The notes: generated by a model from the letters alone, not told the origin. Shown: positions 1-9,773, counted from the first letter of the stretch. The stretch is 64,000 nt of DNA from Lysinibacillus pinottii (GCF_024753545.1 NZ_JANTOO010000014.1:496001-560000), one strand, 5' to 3'. Numbers and translations: made by a program.

Positions 1-446
1 ATCAAGCAAAATAAAACGATATTATCTCCACTAAAATATGTAGTACACAAACGTATAGACATACTAAATAATAGGATAGCGGCAAGTAAATGATATATAG
101 GAGCTAGTAGATGTTTCTTTTGCGCCATTTGAAACGCAACGATAAATAATATACATGCACTAATACCTATGACAACGGTTAAAATCAATGTGAATGATTT
201 TATTGTAAAATAGATTGCCAAAACAGCTATTATGGCGATACATAGACTTGCTATCAGAAGTATCATTTTTCTTTTTTCAGATGGTAAAATCGCTTGTTTA
301 GGATCTTGCACAGGTTCTAACTCCTCTATATCAGCCCCCTCTGTATAAAGAGCTGCTAAGAAGTCACAATAGTGCTCTGGTAATAGTTTATTTTGCTTCC
401 AAAACAGAATTTCATTGAGAATAATTTTTTTCCGGGGATTCGTCAT
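1..446 (-). CDS. Hypothetical membrane protein, 3' end outside window
   Basis: An open frame runs from an ATG at 446 (GGAG ribosome site 7 nt upstream) to the window edge without a stop, giving at least 148 residues. The first ~50 residues are hydrophilic and acidic. They are followed by three closely spaced hydrophobic segments (about residues 61-82, 86-104 and 115-130) separated by short basic turns. I do not recognise the family. It lies downstream of rpoD on the same strand, behind the rpoD terminator, so it is probably a separate transcription unit. Confidence 0.6.
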   Translation of the reverse strand, partial: MTNPRKKIILNEILFWKQNKLLPEHYCDFLAALYTEGADIEELEPVQDPKQAILPSEKRKMILLIASLCIAIIAVLAIYFTIKSFTLILTVVIGISACILFIVAFQMAQKKHLLAPIYHLLAAILLFSMSIRLCTTYFSGDNIVLFCL

Positions 447-618
447 AATGTTAGCTCCAAACATTGCTTAATAATGGTTGTATTACAATTTTATCTCACA
501 CTTTTGGGAAATACATCTGTATAAAGTAGCAAATCTCTCATTTCCTTCATTCTAATTATCTATTATTAGCGAAAACAAGTTTGCGGAATATCGAGGCTAA
601 TTACCTTTTCAATGGTAT

Positions 619-667
619 AAAAAAGGAGCTATCCAACTAGGTATTTTTACACTAGTTGGATAGCTCC
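619..667 (-). terminator. Intrinsic terminator of the dnaG-rpoD operon
   Basis: A perfect 16-bp inverted repeat (625-640 with 652-667, 11-nt loop) is followed in the minus direction by a T-run (619-624). It starts 11 bp after the rpoD stop codon. Confidence 0.9.
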
Positions 668-678
668 ATCTATTTAAA

Positions 679-1806
679 TTATTCTAAGAAGTCTTTTAGA
701 CGTTTACTACGAGAAGGGTGGCGTAATTTTCTTAAAGCTTTCGCTTCAATTTGACGAATACGTTCACGTGTTACGCCAAAAACCTTACCTACCTCTTCTA
801 AAGTTCGTGTACGACCATCATCTAAACCAAAACGTAAACGAAGTACGTTTTCTTCACGGTCTGTTAAAGTATCTAGGACATCTTCTAGCTGTTCTTTTAA
901 CAATTCATATGCTGCATGGTCAGATGGAGATTGTGCTTCAGAATCCTCAATAAAGTCTCCTAAATGAGAATCATCTTCTTCTCCTATCGGTGTTTCAAGA
1001 GATACTGGTTCTTGAGCAATTTTTAAAATTTCGCGTACTTTTTCTGGTGTTAGATCCATTTCTTCACCAATTTCTTCTGGCGAAGGTTCACGGCCAAGAT
1101 CTTGTAAAAGTTGACGTTGTACACGGATTAATTTATTAATGGTTTCGACCATATGAACCGGAATACGAATGGTACGTGCTTGGTCTGCAATCGCACGCGT
1201 AATAGCCTGACGAATCCACCATGTAGCGTAAGTAGAGAATTTAAAACCTTTGCGGTAATCAAATTTTTCAACGGCCTTAATCAGCCCCATATTCCCTTCT
1301 TGAATTAAATCAAGGAATAGCATTCCACGACCTACATAACGTTTAGCGATAGATACTACCAGACGTAAGTTTGCTTCTGCAAGACGTTTACGTGCTTCTT
1401 CATCACCTTGTTCAATACGCTCAGCAAGTTTGATTTCTTGCTCTGCAGATAGTAAATCAACTCGACCGATTTCTTTTAAATACATCCGTACAGGGTCATT
1501 GATTTTAACACCCGGTGGTACACTCAAATCATTTAAGTCGAAAGTCTCTTCGTTTGCTTCTTCTTTCATTAGACTTTCTTCTTCAAATTCTTCTTTTCCA
1601 ATAATTTGAATGTCTTTATGCTTTTCAAGATCCTCAGCAAAATGGAAAATTTCTTCGTTTTCCAATTCATAAGGTGTTAGTTTCTCTGAAATTTCTTTCA
1701 TAGAAATTTCACCCTCTGTTTTTGCCTTTTCTTGTAGGAATTTTTTTGCATCATCTAATGTAATTTCTACTTCTATCTCTTTTGAACGTTCTGACTTGTC
1801 CGCCAT
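679..1806 (-). CDS. rpoD: RNA polymerase primary sigma factor (SigA/RpoD)
   Basis: This is the housekeeping sigma factor, 375 residues, close to the usual Bacillales length. Region 1.2 (PVRMYLKEIG, about residue 105) and region 2 are present, with the -10 recognition and melting helix containing FKFSTYATWWIRQAITRA. Regions 3 and 4 follow, and the C-terminal helix-turn-helix VTRERIRQIEAKALRKLRHP contacts the -35 element. The N-terminal extension is acidic, as in Gram-positive SigA. The ATG at 1806 has an AGAAGGAGG ribosome site. It follows dnaG by 32 bp in the classic macromolecular-synthesis operon order. Confidence 0.98.
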   Translation of the reverse strand: MADKSERSKEIEVEITLDDAKKFLQEKAKTEGEISMKEISEKLTPYELENEEIFHFAEDLEKHKDIQIIGKEEFEEESLMKEEANEETFDLNDLSVPPGVKINDPVRMYLKEIGRVDLLSAEQEIKLAERIEQGDEEARKRLAEANLRLVVSIAKRYVGRGMLFLDLIQEGNMGLIKAVEKFDYRKGFKFSTYATWWIRQAITRAIADQARTIRIPVHMVETINKLIRVQRQLLQDLGREPSPEEIGEEMDLTPEKVREILKIAQEPVSLETPIGEEDDSHLGDFIEDSEAQSPSDHAAYELLKEQLEDVLDTLTDREENVLRLRFGLDDGRTRTLEEVGKVFGVTRERIRQIEAKALRKLRHPSRSKRLKDFLE

Positions 1807-1838
1807 AAACCTTCCTCCTTCTAAACAACCGAATCGGG

Positions 1839-3671
1839 TTAAATCGCCGATAACGATTTTCTTAAATGAATAATCTGTTGGGCGATTTCAAGTGCACGTG
1901 CATACTCATGCATCTTCTCCGCTTCCTTTGACTCATGCATCTTTTGATAAATTTCTTGCTCAATTCTATATTTTTGAAGCTGACGGATTGAGTCCACAAC
2001 CTCTGCCTCTGCTTGATCAGGATCTCGCTCGACTAAAGCCGCTTCCATAACAATCTTCCGTAATTCAGCGTCATCCAAAATCTCCATAAAGCGTTGATAA
2101 TCAGGATGACCATATTCCTCATAAAATCCTACTAAGCGAACAAAAACAGCCATATAAGCATCTCGTACAAATGGCTCTTTTTGCTCACTCCGTAATACCC
2201 TGTCCACTACATCTATATTATGAAGCATATGGGCCAGTAATAAACGTTCGGCACGTTCAGCTGCATCCATAGGCTTTTGTTGTTGCGTGACTGGCATTGA
2301 AGGCATTTGTGTCGGCATTTCTGGTTTTGCAGAACGTACCTGATTAGCCTCCAGCTTTCGGAATTGGGCATAAATGGCTTCTTCCGAGATATTTGTTTCA
2401 TTTGATAGCTGTCGTATATACAAATCTCGTTCAACTGGCGAAGATCTACCTGTGAGCTGTTCAAGGACTTCTTGTATATATTGAAGCGTATCATTTTCAA
2501 ATTGAAAGTTCTTATTTCGTCTAGCATGCATCATCATAAAAGCAATATACGCATGAGGGTTTTCCAAAATTTGTTCCTTAAATGCTTGTCCGCCTAACGT
2601 GCGAATATATTCATCAGGGTCCAACTTTTCTGGTAACACAGCAATATCTACTTTCATGCGCTCCGTATGCAAAAGCTGTGCCGCTCTTTTCGCTGCATCA
2701 AATCCAGCATTATCACCATCATAGCAAATCGTAACTTGCTCAACTAAGCGCTTTAGCTTTGTGATATGCTGATTTGTTAGGGAAGTACCCATTGTTGCTA
2801 CGGCATTCATAACACCTACAGAGTTAGCTGCTAATACATCCATAAAACCTTCCATCAATACTACTTGACGATTTTTTCTGATAGAAGTTCGTGCTTTATC
2901 TAGGTTATAGAGCACTTCACTTTTTTGAAATATTGGTGATTCTGGGCTATTTAAATATTTCGCTTCCTCACCCGTTGATGAAAGTATTCGTCCTGAGAAG
3001 GCAATAATTTTACCATTCTCATCTCGAATCGGGAACATGATCCTTCCTCTAAAACGATCAAAATAACGTTCTTCTCCCTCTCGCTTAATAATTAACCCAC
3101 TTTCCGCCATTTCTTGTAAGTTATAACCTTTTCTTTCAAGCAATATTGTTAATGCGTCAAAGCTGGGGAGAGACCAACCAATGTTATTAGATTCTATAAG
3201 CTCCCTTGTAAATCCTCTTTCTAGCAAATAATTTAAAGGTTCTTCGCCATCCTCTGTATTTAACAGTAGATGATGGAAAAAATCTGCTGTAAAAGCGTGT
3301 GCTTCTTTCATCCTTTCTTCCGCTTTAGAAATCTTTTTTGTTCCTCCAGGAAAAGTTGGCTCAACATCTAAATGTATGCCAGCTCGTTCTCCAAGTTTCA
3401 CAACTGCATCAGGAAAAGATATGCCTTCAATGTCCATTACAAAAGTAATGGCATTACCCCCTGCACCACAACCAAAGCAATGAAAAATTTGCTTGTCCGA
3501 TGATACAGAAAAAGACGGTGTTTGTTCTCCATGGAATGGACAGAGGCCAAACCAATTTCGCCCACGCTTGGTCAGCTGCATGTATTCACTAATAACATCA
3601 ACGATATCCGATTGTGTACGAATCTGTTCAATTACTTCCTCTGGAATCTTCCCTGCCAAATCCATCACCAT
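1839..3671 (-). CDS. dnaG: DNA primase DnaG
   Basis: DnaG makes RNA primers for chromosomal replication and works with the DnaB-type helicase. The N-terminal zinc-binding domain has C44/H47 and C65/C68 (CPFH and CFGC). The catalytic core with TOPRIM motifs follows (LMEGFMDV near 272 and YDGDNAG near 317), and a helical C-terminal helicase-interaction domain covers roughly 450-610. The start is either the first ATG or the third codon (MDLAGKIP); the ribosome site is weak for both. It lies directly upstream of rpoD and is separated from ppsR by a terminator, so dnaG-rpoD probably has its own promoter in the 200-bp gap. Confidence 0.97.
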   Translation of the reverse strand: MVMDLAGKIPEEVIEQIRTQSDIVDVISEYMQLTKRGRNWFGLCPFHGEQTPSFSVSSDKQIFHCFGCGAGGNAITFVMDIEGISFPDAVVKLGERAGIHLDVEPTFPGGTKKISKAEERMKEAHAFTADFFHHLLLNTEDGEEPLNYLLERGFTRELIESNNIGWSLPSFDALTILLERKGYNLQEMAESGLIIKREGEERYFDRFRGRIMFPIRDENGKIIAFSGRILSSTGEEAKYLNSPESPIFQKSEVLYNLDKARTSIRKNRQVVLMEGFMDVLAANSVGVMNAVATMGTSLTNQHITKLKRLVEQVTICYDGDNAGFDAAKRAAQLLHTERMKVDIAVLPEKLDPDEYIRTLGGQAFKEQILENPHAYIAFMMMHARRNKNFQFENDTLQYIQEVLEQLTGRSSPVERDLYIRQLSNETNISEEAIYAQFRKLEANQVRSAKPEMPTQMPSMPVTQQQKPMDAAERAERLLLAHMLHNIDVVDRVLRSEQKEPFVRDAYMAVFVRLVGFYEEYGHPDYQRFMEILDDAELRKIVMEAALVERDPDQAEAEVVDSIRQLQKYRIEQEIYQKMHESKEAEKMHEYARALEIAQQIIHLRKSLSAI

Positions 3672-3832
3672 CTTTAATAATTACGTTCTAGAAACACAAT
3701 TCGCTATTCGTTTTAAAATTCCTTTATTTCTCGACAAAAAATTAGGATTTTTCTCTTATAAATATTTTTACCACAATTTTATTATTATAAAACAAAAATT
3801 AGTTTTTATCTATACTAATTTCAAAATCCACT

Positions 3833-3863
3833 CAAAAAAACCGCCTCTACGAACCGAGGTGGT
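3833..3863 (-). terminator. Intrinsic terminator of ccpN-ppsR
   Basis: The arms ACCGCCTC (3840-3847) and GAGGTGGT (3856-3863) form an 8-bp stem with one wobble. In the minus direction the stem is followed by a run of seven or more T residues (plus-strand A-run 3833-3840). It lies 16 bp past the ppsR stop. Confidence 0.85.
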
Positions 3864-3878
3864 TTATTTTCGTACAAT

Positions 3879-4691
3879 TTATTTACAAGTCAAAATATGT
3901 TCAATGATGGTATTGGCAGTCTCTTCCACAGCTTTATTAGTCACATCAATTACTCGACAGCCTATCTTGCCGACAATTTTTTCAAAATGTTGAATCTCTT
4001 CTAAAATGCGATTATGTTGTGCATAGATGGCATCATCATTTAATCCAAGAGACATTAATCTTTCTTTCCTTATAGAATTTAACTTCTCAGGAGAAATGAT
4101 TAATCCGAAACATTTTTTAGGGTCCAACTGTAATAGCTCTTCGGGTGGTTCTACTTCAGGAACTAAAGGGACATTCGCCACCTTATATTTTTTATGTGCT
4201 AAATATTGTGAGAGGGGCGTTTTAGATGTTCGGGATACGCCTACCAACACGATATCGGCCTGTAATAATCCACGGGGATCTCGACCATCATCGTATTTAA
4301 CTGCAAATTCTATTGCTTCAATTTTTTTAAAATAATCATCGTCAAGCATATGAACAATCCCAGGTGTCTCCAATGGATTTTCTTCCATAAAGGTTGCCAT
4401 TGATTGTAATGCAGGACCTATTATATCGACAGCATGTATCTTTTCCTGTTCACATAAATCACGTAATAGCTTTCGCATTTCTTGACGAACAAGTGTGTAA
4501 ACAATAAATGCTTGTTGTTGTGCTGCAAGGAAAACAATCTTACGAATAAGCTCCTCCGATTGAATATGTGGAAATCGTCGGATAACAGTATTCTCTAGAC
4601 CGGGCCGAAACTGGCTAATCACTGCCTTCGCAACTTGGTCGCCAGTTTCACCAACAGAGTCAGATACAACAAATACGCGTAGTCTTTTCAT
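3879..4691 (-). CDS. Pyruvate, phosphate dikinase regulatory protein (bifunctional kinase/pyrophosphorylase, YqfL family)
   Basis: A 270-residue member of the PPSR/DUF299 family. These proteins phosphorylate PPDK or PEP synthase using ADP and dephosphorylate it using phosphate. The sequence starts RLRVFVVSDSVGETG and carries the P-loop-like GVSRTSKTPLS. The start is set at the ATG at 4691 because GAAGGAG sits 6 nt upstream; an upstream in-frame TTG at 4706 overlaps that site and is unlikely. It follows ccpN by 17 bp. In Bacillus the same pair is co-transcribed and YqfL modulates CcpN activity. Confidence 0.93.
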   Translation of the reverse strand: MKRLRVFVVSDSVGETGDQVAKAVISQFRPGLENTVIRRFPHIQSEELIRKIVFLAAQQQAFIVYTLVRQEMRKLLRDLCEQEKIHAVDIIGPALQSMATFMEENPLETPGIVHMLDDDYFKKIEAIEFAVKYDDGRDPRGLLQADIVLVGVSRTSKTPLSQYLAHKKYKVANVPLVPEVEPPEELLQLDPKKCFGLIISPEKLNSIRKERLMSLGLNDDAIYAQHNRILEEIQHFEKIVGKIGCRVIDVTNKAVEETANTIIEHILTCK

Positions 4692-4708
4692 GCAGCTCTC
4701 CTTCAAAT

Positions 4709-5341
4709 TTAGTCATTTTGCGCAAGAGATAAGAAAGCTCGTGTAATCGTTGTTTTTGTAAGACGGCCTATAATCGTCAAACCACCCTCTTGTGGTTCGA
4801 CTACTGGTAGCGAATCAACTTCTCGTTCAATGAGCTTGTTCGCGGCAACAACCAAAGAATCTGATCTTTCACAGTACGAAATATTAGGCATACGTGTCAT
4901 AATTATATGTACAGGAATTTTATTTAAATCCTGCGTGCCAATACTTGTACGCAGTAAATCTTTGCGAGATAGGACGCCTGTCAAAAACTCATTCTTATCT
5001 ACGACAAAGAGTGTACCAACATCTTCTGAAAACATAAAGCAAATTGCATCATAAACCGTCATTGTTTCTGGGACAACTACAGGGCCTGAATGAAAATCCT
5101 TTACTTTTAAATTGTGAATACTATCCATCAATGTAACGGATGCCTTTTTCCCTGAATAGAAATAACCAACTCGTGGTCTTGCATCTAAAAATCCCGCCAT
5201 CGTAAGGATCGCTAAATCTGGTCTTAAAGTCGCTCTAGTCAGATTGAGACGTTCTGCAATATGTTCCCCAGTGATAGGACCGTTTTCTTTCACAATTTGT
5301 AAAATGTTTTCCTGACGTTTATTGAGTTCGATTGGACTCAC
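4709..5341 (-). CDS. ccpN: Gluconeogenesis repressor CcpN (HTH and tandem CBS domains)
   Basis: A 210-residue DNA-binding repressor. Residues 1-60 form a winged HTH (ITGEHIAERLNLTRATLRPD). Two CBS domains (about 80-140 and 145-205) bind nucleotides. In B. subtilis CcpN represses gapB and pckA on glycolytic carbon. The near-identity of the HTH and the link to the PPSR gene make the call firm. The start is GTG at 5341 with a close GAGG site. A sigma-A promoter lies 40 bp upstream. It is divergent from glyS. Confidence 0.93.
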   Translation of the reverse strand: MSPIELNKRQENILQIVKENGPITGEHIAERLNLTRATLRPDLAILTMAGFLDARPRVGYFYSGKKASVTLMDSIHNLKVKDFHSGPVVVPETMTVYDAICFMFSEDVGTLFVVDKNEFLTGVLSRKDLLRTSIGTQDLNKIPVHIIMTRMPNISYCERSDSLVVAANKLIEREVDSLPVVEPQEGGLTIIGRLTKTTITRAFLSLAQND

Positions 5342-5378
5342 CGCCTCAAATCTAATAGTGTTATACTTATGCTCAATT

Positions 5379-5408
5379 ATTATATACTATAGAATGATAG
5401 GTATGCAA
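5379..5408 (-). promoter_or_regulatory. Sigma-A promoter for ccpN-ppsR
   Basis: Minus-strand TTGCAT (5403-5408), an 18-bp spacer and a perfect TATAAT (5379-5384), 38 bp upstream of the ccpN start. Confidence 0.7.
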
Positions 5409-5695
5409 AGTATTACACTAATTCTATATAAAAGGTGTTATAATAATGCTTTGTATGATTAAAGCAATAGTTCAATTATACAACAGTCTGTATAAAATAG
5501 CAGTAATCTGTGGTGAATTATAGCTGATATGTGTACAGGATTTTAGATTAAGGCTAATTCCTTTCATTTTTTTTATTTGATTTTTGCTATGAAGGCTGCT
5601 GTCCTAGTCGGTTAAAAACCAACATCTTCGACCATGATAATAAAAATACTGGTTTTTAATAATGATTGCGAATCAAAGAACTACATGCTACAATG

Positions 5696-5725
5696 TTGAC
5701 ACATACGCTTGCTCTATCTTTATAT
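5696..5725 (+). promoter_or_regulatory. Candidate sigma-A promoter for glyS
   Basis: TTGACA (5696-5701), an 18-bp spacer and TTATAT (5720-5725) lie just upstream of the T-box leader. A second candidate overlaps it: TTGCGA (5666-5671), 17 bp, and extended -10 TGC-TACAAT (5686-5694). Confidence 0.6.
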
Positions 5726-5739
5726 TCGAGCAAATTGCG

Positions 5740-5946
5740 TTATACAGGCGATGATGGGAAAAAAGTATCTGTTCCATTCAAGAGCGAGTAGAAGATGGTG
5801 AAAGTCTACATAGTAACAGAGAAAAGGCACTCCCTGAGCTAACTTTTTGAAAAGAGGTTTTAAACGTTTTGTTTAAAACAATCAGGGTGGAACCGCGGGT
5901 ATTAGCACTCGTCCCTGGGCATACATTGTGCCCGGAGACGGGTGCT
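5740..5946 (+). promoter_or_regulatory. T-box riboswitch, glycine specifier GGC, controlling glyS
   Basis: The leader contains the canonical T-box sequence AGGGTGGAACCGCGG at 5884-5898. It is followed by a strong GC-rich terminator hairpin (5904-5946) with a T-rich tail. The Stem I region (about 5746-5835) holds GAAAAGGCAC with the GGC glycine codon at 5826-5828, placed as in the B. subtilis glyQS leader. Uncharged tRNA-Gly would pair with GGC and with the T-box bulge to favour antitermination, raising glyS expression when glycine charging is low. Confidence 0.92.
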
Positions 5947-6020
5947 ATTTTCATTTAGTCTACACTGAATGAATATCTTTAGCGTTTTACCGCTAACAAA
6001 ATTTTAAAGGAGGCTATTTT

Positions 6021-7406
6021 ATGGCTAACAAATCAATGGAAACAATTGTATCATTAGCAAAACACCGAGGCTTTGTCTTTCCAGGCTCAGAAATCTACGG
6101 TGGTCTAGCAAACACTTGGGATTATGGTCCACTTGGTGTTGAATTAAAAAACAATATTAAAAAAGCTTGGTGGCAAAAATTCGTTCAGGAATCAGAGCAC
6201 AATGTTGGTATCGATGCTGCCATCCTAATGAACCCAAAAGCTTGGGTGGCTTCTGGTCACGTTGGAAACTTTAATGACCCGATGATCGACTGTAAATCAT
6301 GTAAGGCACGTCATCGCGCTGATAAAATCATTGAAGACGCAGCGTTAGCAAAAGGCGATGAAATCATTGTTGATGGTATGACATTCGATCAAATGAAAGA
6401 AACAATGATTAAATACGATGTAGTATGCCCTGATTGCGGAAAAGCGGATTTCACAGATATTCGTCAATTCAACCTAATGTTTAAAACATTCCAAGGTGTA
6501 ACGGAGTCTTCTACAAACGAAATTTTCTTACGTCCAGAAACAGCACAAGGCATTTTCGTAAACTTTAAAAATGTTCAACGTTCTATGCGTAAACGCACTC
6601 CATTTGGTATTGCACAAATTGGTAAATCCTTCCGAAATGAAATCACACCAGGTAATTTTACTTTCCGTACACGTGAATTCGAACAAATGGAACTTGAATT
6701 CTTCTGCAAACCAGGCGAAGATCTTGAATGGCACTCTTATTGGAAAGAATTCTGTAAAAATTGGTTATTAAATCTAGGCATGAAAGAAGATTCTATGCGT
6801 CTTCGTGACCACGAGGACGATGAACTGTCTCACTACTCTAACGCGACAACAGATATCGAATTTAAATTCCCATTCGGTTGGGGAGAGCTGTGGGGTATCG
6901 CTGACCGTACAGATTATGATTTGAAACAACATATGGAGCATTCAGGTGAAGATTTCACTTATATTGATCCTGTTTCAAATGACCGTTATATTCCATATTG
7001 TATCGAACCATCTTTAGGGGCTGACCGTGTGACATTGGCATTCCTATGCGATGCATATGATGAAGAGGAGTTGGAGGGTGACGATAAACGTACTGTTTTA
7101 CGTTTCCACCCAGCAATTGCACCATTTAAAGCTGCTGTCCTACCTCTTTCTAAAAAATTATCTGATGAAGCTACAGACGTTTGGGCTGAACTTCGCAAAG
7201 CCTTCCCAGTTGATTTTGATGAATCACAATCAATCGGTAAACGTTACCGTCGCCAAGATGAGATCGGTACACCATTCTGTATCACATATGATTTTGACTC
7301 AAAAGAAGATGGTCAAGTAACAGTACGTCACCGCGATTCTATGACACAAGAACGTATGCCAATTTCAGAAGTGAAAGCATATATTGAAAAACATCTTCAA
7401 TTCTAA
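6021..7406 (+). CDS. glyS: Glycyl-tRNA synthetase, single-chain class II type
   Basis: A 461-residue enzyme that charges tRNA-Gly. It is the homodimeric (archaeal/eukaryotic-like) type, not the alpha2-beta2 GlyQ/GlyS type of B. subtilis. Class II motifs are visible: the N-terminal VFPGSEIYGG, motif 2 around FRNEITPGNFTFRTREFEQME and motif 3 in GADRVTLAFL. A Cys pair region (CKSC at about 92, CPDC at about 139) lies in the insertion. The C-terminal ~110 residues are the anticodon-binding domain. The ATG has a strong AAAGGAGG site. It is controlled by the upstream T-box and ends at a shared convergent terminator. Confidence 0.97.
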   Translation: MANKSMETIVSLAKHRGFVFPGSEIYGGLANTWDYGPLGVELKNNIKKAWWQKFVQESEHNVGIDAAILMNPKAWVASGHVGNFNDPMIDCKSCKARHRADKIIEDAALAKGDEIIVDGMTFDQMKETMIKYDVVCPDCGKADFTDIRQFNLMFKTFQGVTESSTNEIFLRPETAQGIFVNFKNVQRSMRKRTPFGIAQIGKSFRNEITPGNFTFRTREFEQMELEFFCKPGEDLEWHSYWKEFCKNWLLNLGMKEDSMRLRDHEDDELSHYSNATTDIEFKFPFGWGELWGIADRTDYDLKQHMEHSGEDFTYIDPVSNDRYIPYCIEPSLGADRVTLAFLCDAYDEEELEGDDKRTVLRFHPAIAPFKAAVLPLSKKLSDEATDVWAELRKAFPVDFDESQSIGKRYRRQDEIGTPFCITYDFDSKEDGQVTVRHRDSMTQERMPISEVKAYIEKHLQF

Positions 7407-7422
7407 TCGTTTTAAATAATAA

Positions 7423-7453
7423 GGAGGGGGTCGCCATTGTAGGCAACTCCCTC
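7423..7453. terminator. Terminator between convergent glyS and HD-GYP genes
   Basis: A G-rich arm (about 7423-7434) pairs with GGCAACTCCCTC (about 7441-7453) through a short loop. It is placed between the glyS stop and the HD-GYP gene stop. The T-rich tail is modest. Confidence 0.6.
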
Positions 7454-7456
7454 TTC

Positions 7457-9187
7457 TTATGCTTTATAGGTTGAAAATAAACGCTCTTGCATTTTTTCCT
7501 CAAACGAAAACTTTTTCACGCTCATACCAATCAAGCTAACAAGTAATTCCTCTATATCCGCTAATGAATAATATAGAAAGGCTCCTTCTCGCATCGGACG
7601 AACTCGCTTTTCAACAGTTTGTTCATCCTCAATAAAATAAGCAACATTAACATCACAATGCCCCATTAGCTGAGTAATACGTTGATCATCACCTGGATTT
7701 ATGAAGAAAGGTACAATTTTATCAATATACAGAATACTTTGCACAAGCTTAATGAAGAAATTTTCACGAAGGGTTGTTTCCACAACTAGAATGGTCGTTT
7801 TTTCATGCTGATAGTCCATATACAAAACGTTTAATTGCTCTTCTAATAGTTTCTTTAAAATAGAAATAGAATTTCTATATTTCGTCATATCCGTTTGTAT
7901 TTCTCTTGTTAACAGACGTAATATGCGAAAAGCTGGTAAGAAAATTTTTAGGACAATTTCTTTCGGGTGTAAATGATCAATTAATTTACTAAAATGCATT
8001 CTTAAATTAGGCTCGTCACACCTGATTAATTGTTCCACGAATAGGTTGAAAATCTCTTCAAAGCTATTTGCACGATAATCAATCATTTTTGCGATTCTAA
8101 CACTATAATTCAAGGGCAGGTTCATGGATTTTTGCTCATCCAATAATTTCACTTTGGGCAAGGTAGGAAATAAATCATAAACAAGCTCGACTTGTGCACT
8201 ACGATTATCTGAAAGCATTACAACGGAGTTGACAGGGTAGATGCCTAAACATTCTACAAATTTATGCATAAATTTTTCGTTATACAAATGTCGGTCCTTG
8301 TATAAAACAGCTAGCGCATCCGTTGCTCCATAACCATCGTGATAGACTCGCTTAGACGTCATCGCTGAATACACATCAATGATTTGTAGCAACTGTACCC
8401 CTTCACTCATATCATCTGCACAGAGCTGATTAGGATAGCCTTTCCCAGCAAAGCGTTCATGATGATCTCGTGCTAAATAGGCGATTTCTTCCTCGTTATT
8501 TTCTAAAAGTAACTCATAGCCCTTAGTTGTATGTGTTTTAACAATTTCAAACTCATCTTCTGAGAGTTTTCGTTTTAAATTTAAAATTTCTTGGGGGATA
8601 AAGACCTTTCCAATATCATGGAACAAATAACCTCTTGCTAATGTTTCGATATCTGTCAAACCTAAATAACGAGCAAAAATGGTTCCTAATACAAATACAT
8701 CAAATGAATGGACAAAAGAATATTCATCCCATTCCTTTAAACGCATAAGTAACTCATAGCGATGTTTCTCTTCTAAAATCTTTTCAAAAACCCCGCGAAC
8801 ATAAGCAGTGTCTTGTATGCTTTTTAGTATTTGACCATAACGCAATTCATGGACAACATTTTCTAGGGTTGTCATAAAAAGTTGATGGACAGTTTCTTTA
8901 TAGTCATCGATTGGGTCTTTTTCCTCCATTAGTGGTGAAAATAAATCTTCGTATTCTCTCGTTCGCTGAGCACTTAAATCATGAACAATTCGAATCGAAT
9001 CCGATGGTAGATAGACAGATAATTCATCCACTTTTCGAAGTTTAAGTAAAGCAATAATTCGCTCCGTTAACACTAAATCCTTTTTAGCCAATAAACGATA
9101 ATCCGAAAAAATATCTTCCGCTAAAATATCATTCGCTTCAACTTCACGAATACTTAAGGTTACTTTTCGTAGCATATTTTCTGCCAC
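7457..9187 (-). CDS. HD-GYP domain protein, probable cyclic-di-GMP phosphodiesterase
   Basis: 576 residues. The HD-GYP core spans about residues 155-300, with H160, HD at 190-191, H219, HH at 242-243 and a canonical GKGYP at 248-252, so the metal-binding and GYP residues look intact. The N-terminal 150 residues resemble the leading part of other Bacillus HD-GYP proteins. The C-terminal ~270 residues are unassigned and have no transmembrane segment, suggesting a cytoplasmic enzyme. The GTG at 9187 is the first start after an in-frame stop; an ATG four codons in is possible. It is convergent with glyS and is an insertion relative to the B. subtilis gene order. Confidence 0.85.
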   Translation of the reverse strand: MAENMLRKVTLSIREVEANDILAEDIFSDYRLLAKKDLVLTERIIALLKLRKVDELSVYLPSDSIRIVHDLSAQRTREYEDLFSPLMEEKDPIDDYKETVHQLFMTTLENVVHELRYGQILKSIQDTAYVRGVFEKILEEKHRYELLMRLKEWDEYSFVHSFDVFVLGTIFARYLGLTDIETLARGYLFHDIGKVFIPQEILNLKRKLSEDEFEIVKTHTTKGYELLLENNEEEIAYLARDHHERFAGKGYPNQLCADDMSEGVQLLQIIDVYSAMTSKRVYHDGYGATDALAVLYKDRHLYNEKFMHKFVECLGIYPVNSVVMLSDNRSAQVELVYDLFPTLPKVKLLDEQKSMNLPLNYSVRIAKMIDYRANSFEEIFNLFVEQLIRCDEPNLRMHFSKLIDHLHPKEIVLKIFLPAFRILRLLTREIQTDMTKYRNSISILKKLLEEQLNVLYMDYQHEKTTILVVETTLRENFFIKLVQSILYIDKIVPFFINPGDDQRITQLMGHCDVNVAYFIEDEQTVEKRVRPMREGAFLYYSLADIEELLVSLIGMSVKKFSFEEKMQERLFSTYKA

Positions 9188-9683
9188 ATACGCAATGTAC
9201 TAAGCACTATGTGACTCCCTCCTTCTTCCATAGGACTGCGTTATTCTGATAAACGTATAAAAATACGCTTTGCTGATAGAGGCTTGTTTTCTATTTCATA
9301 GGCATGTCAGATCTATATTAAGTACATTTATTTCGACAGGGGATTAAACGACTAAGTTATTTTAAAAAAATATAAATAAGAATATCTATACCAATTACAA
9401 TATCATAGGTTAAAATACCTTTTCAACTAGTATATGGGACTTGAGTGATTAGTTTCTACTATTTATATATTGAAAACCGCATAAAAACACATGACTATTT
9501 TCACAATATTATATTCTTAGATAAAGAATAAAATGGAATAACACGATATTTAGACTCACAAAATAAATATGTAAATTTATTATTTAATAAAAAAAACTAA
9601 AATTATGTAAAAATTTTATTTTGTAAAAATTGAAATTTTATTCATTTATAACATAGCTTAATAGGAACTGTTGGTTTAGGATT
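9188..9683. other. AT-rich intergenic region
   Basis: About 500 bp of very AT-rich DNA between the HD-GYP gene and the SLH gene promoter. I see no coding frame, RNA gene or clear repeat here. Confidence 0.5.
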
Positions 9684-9712
9684 TTGACGATTCATGACCA
9701 ATTACATAATAC
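9684..9712 (+). promoter_or_regulatory. Sigma-A promoter for the SLH protein gene
   Basis: TTGACG (9684-9689), an exact 17-bp spacer and TAATAC (9707-9712). It leaves a leader of about 205 nt before the start codon. Confidence 0.6.
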
Positions 9713-9773
9713 AAAGGATATAATTTCCTCTATTCGCCGCTCCAAAATTTTGGTATAAATAAGGTATTATAGT

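Noticed and set aside
3493..3993. Plus-strand frame across the dnaG start and the ppsR end
   Set aside because: It runs through dnaG coding sequence, an AT-rich gap and a terminator, with no ribosome site.
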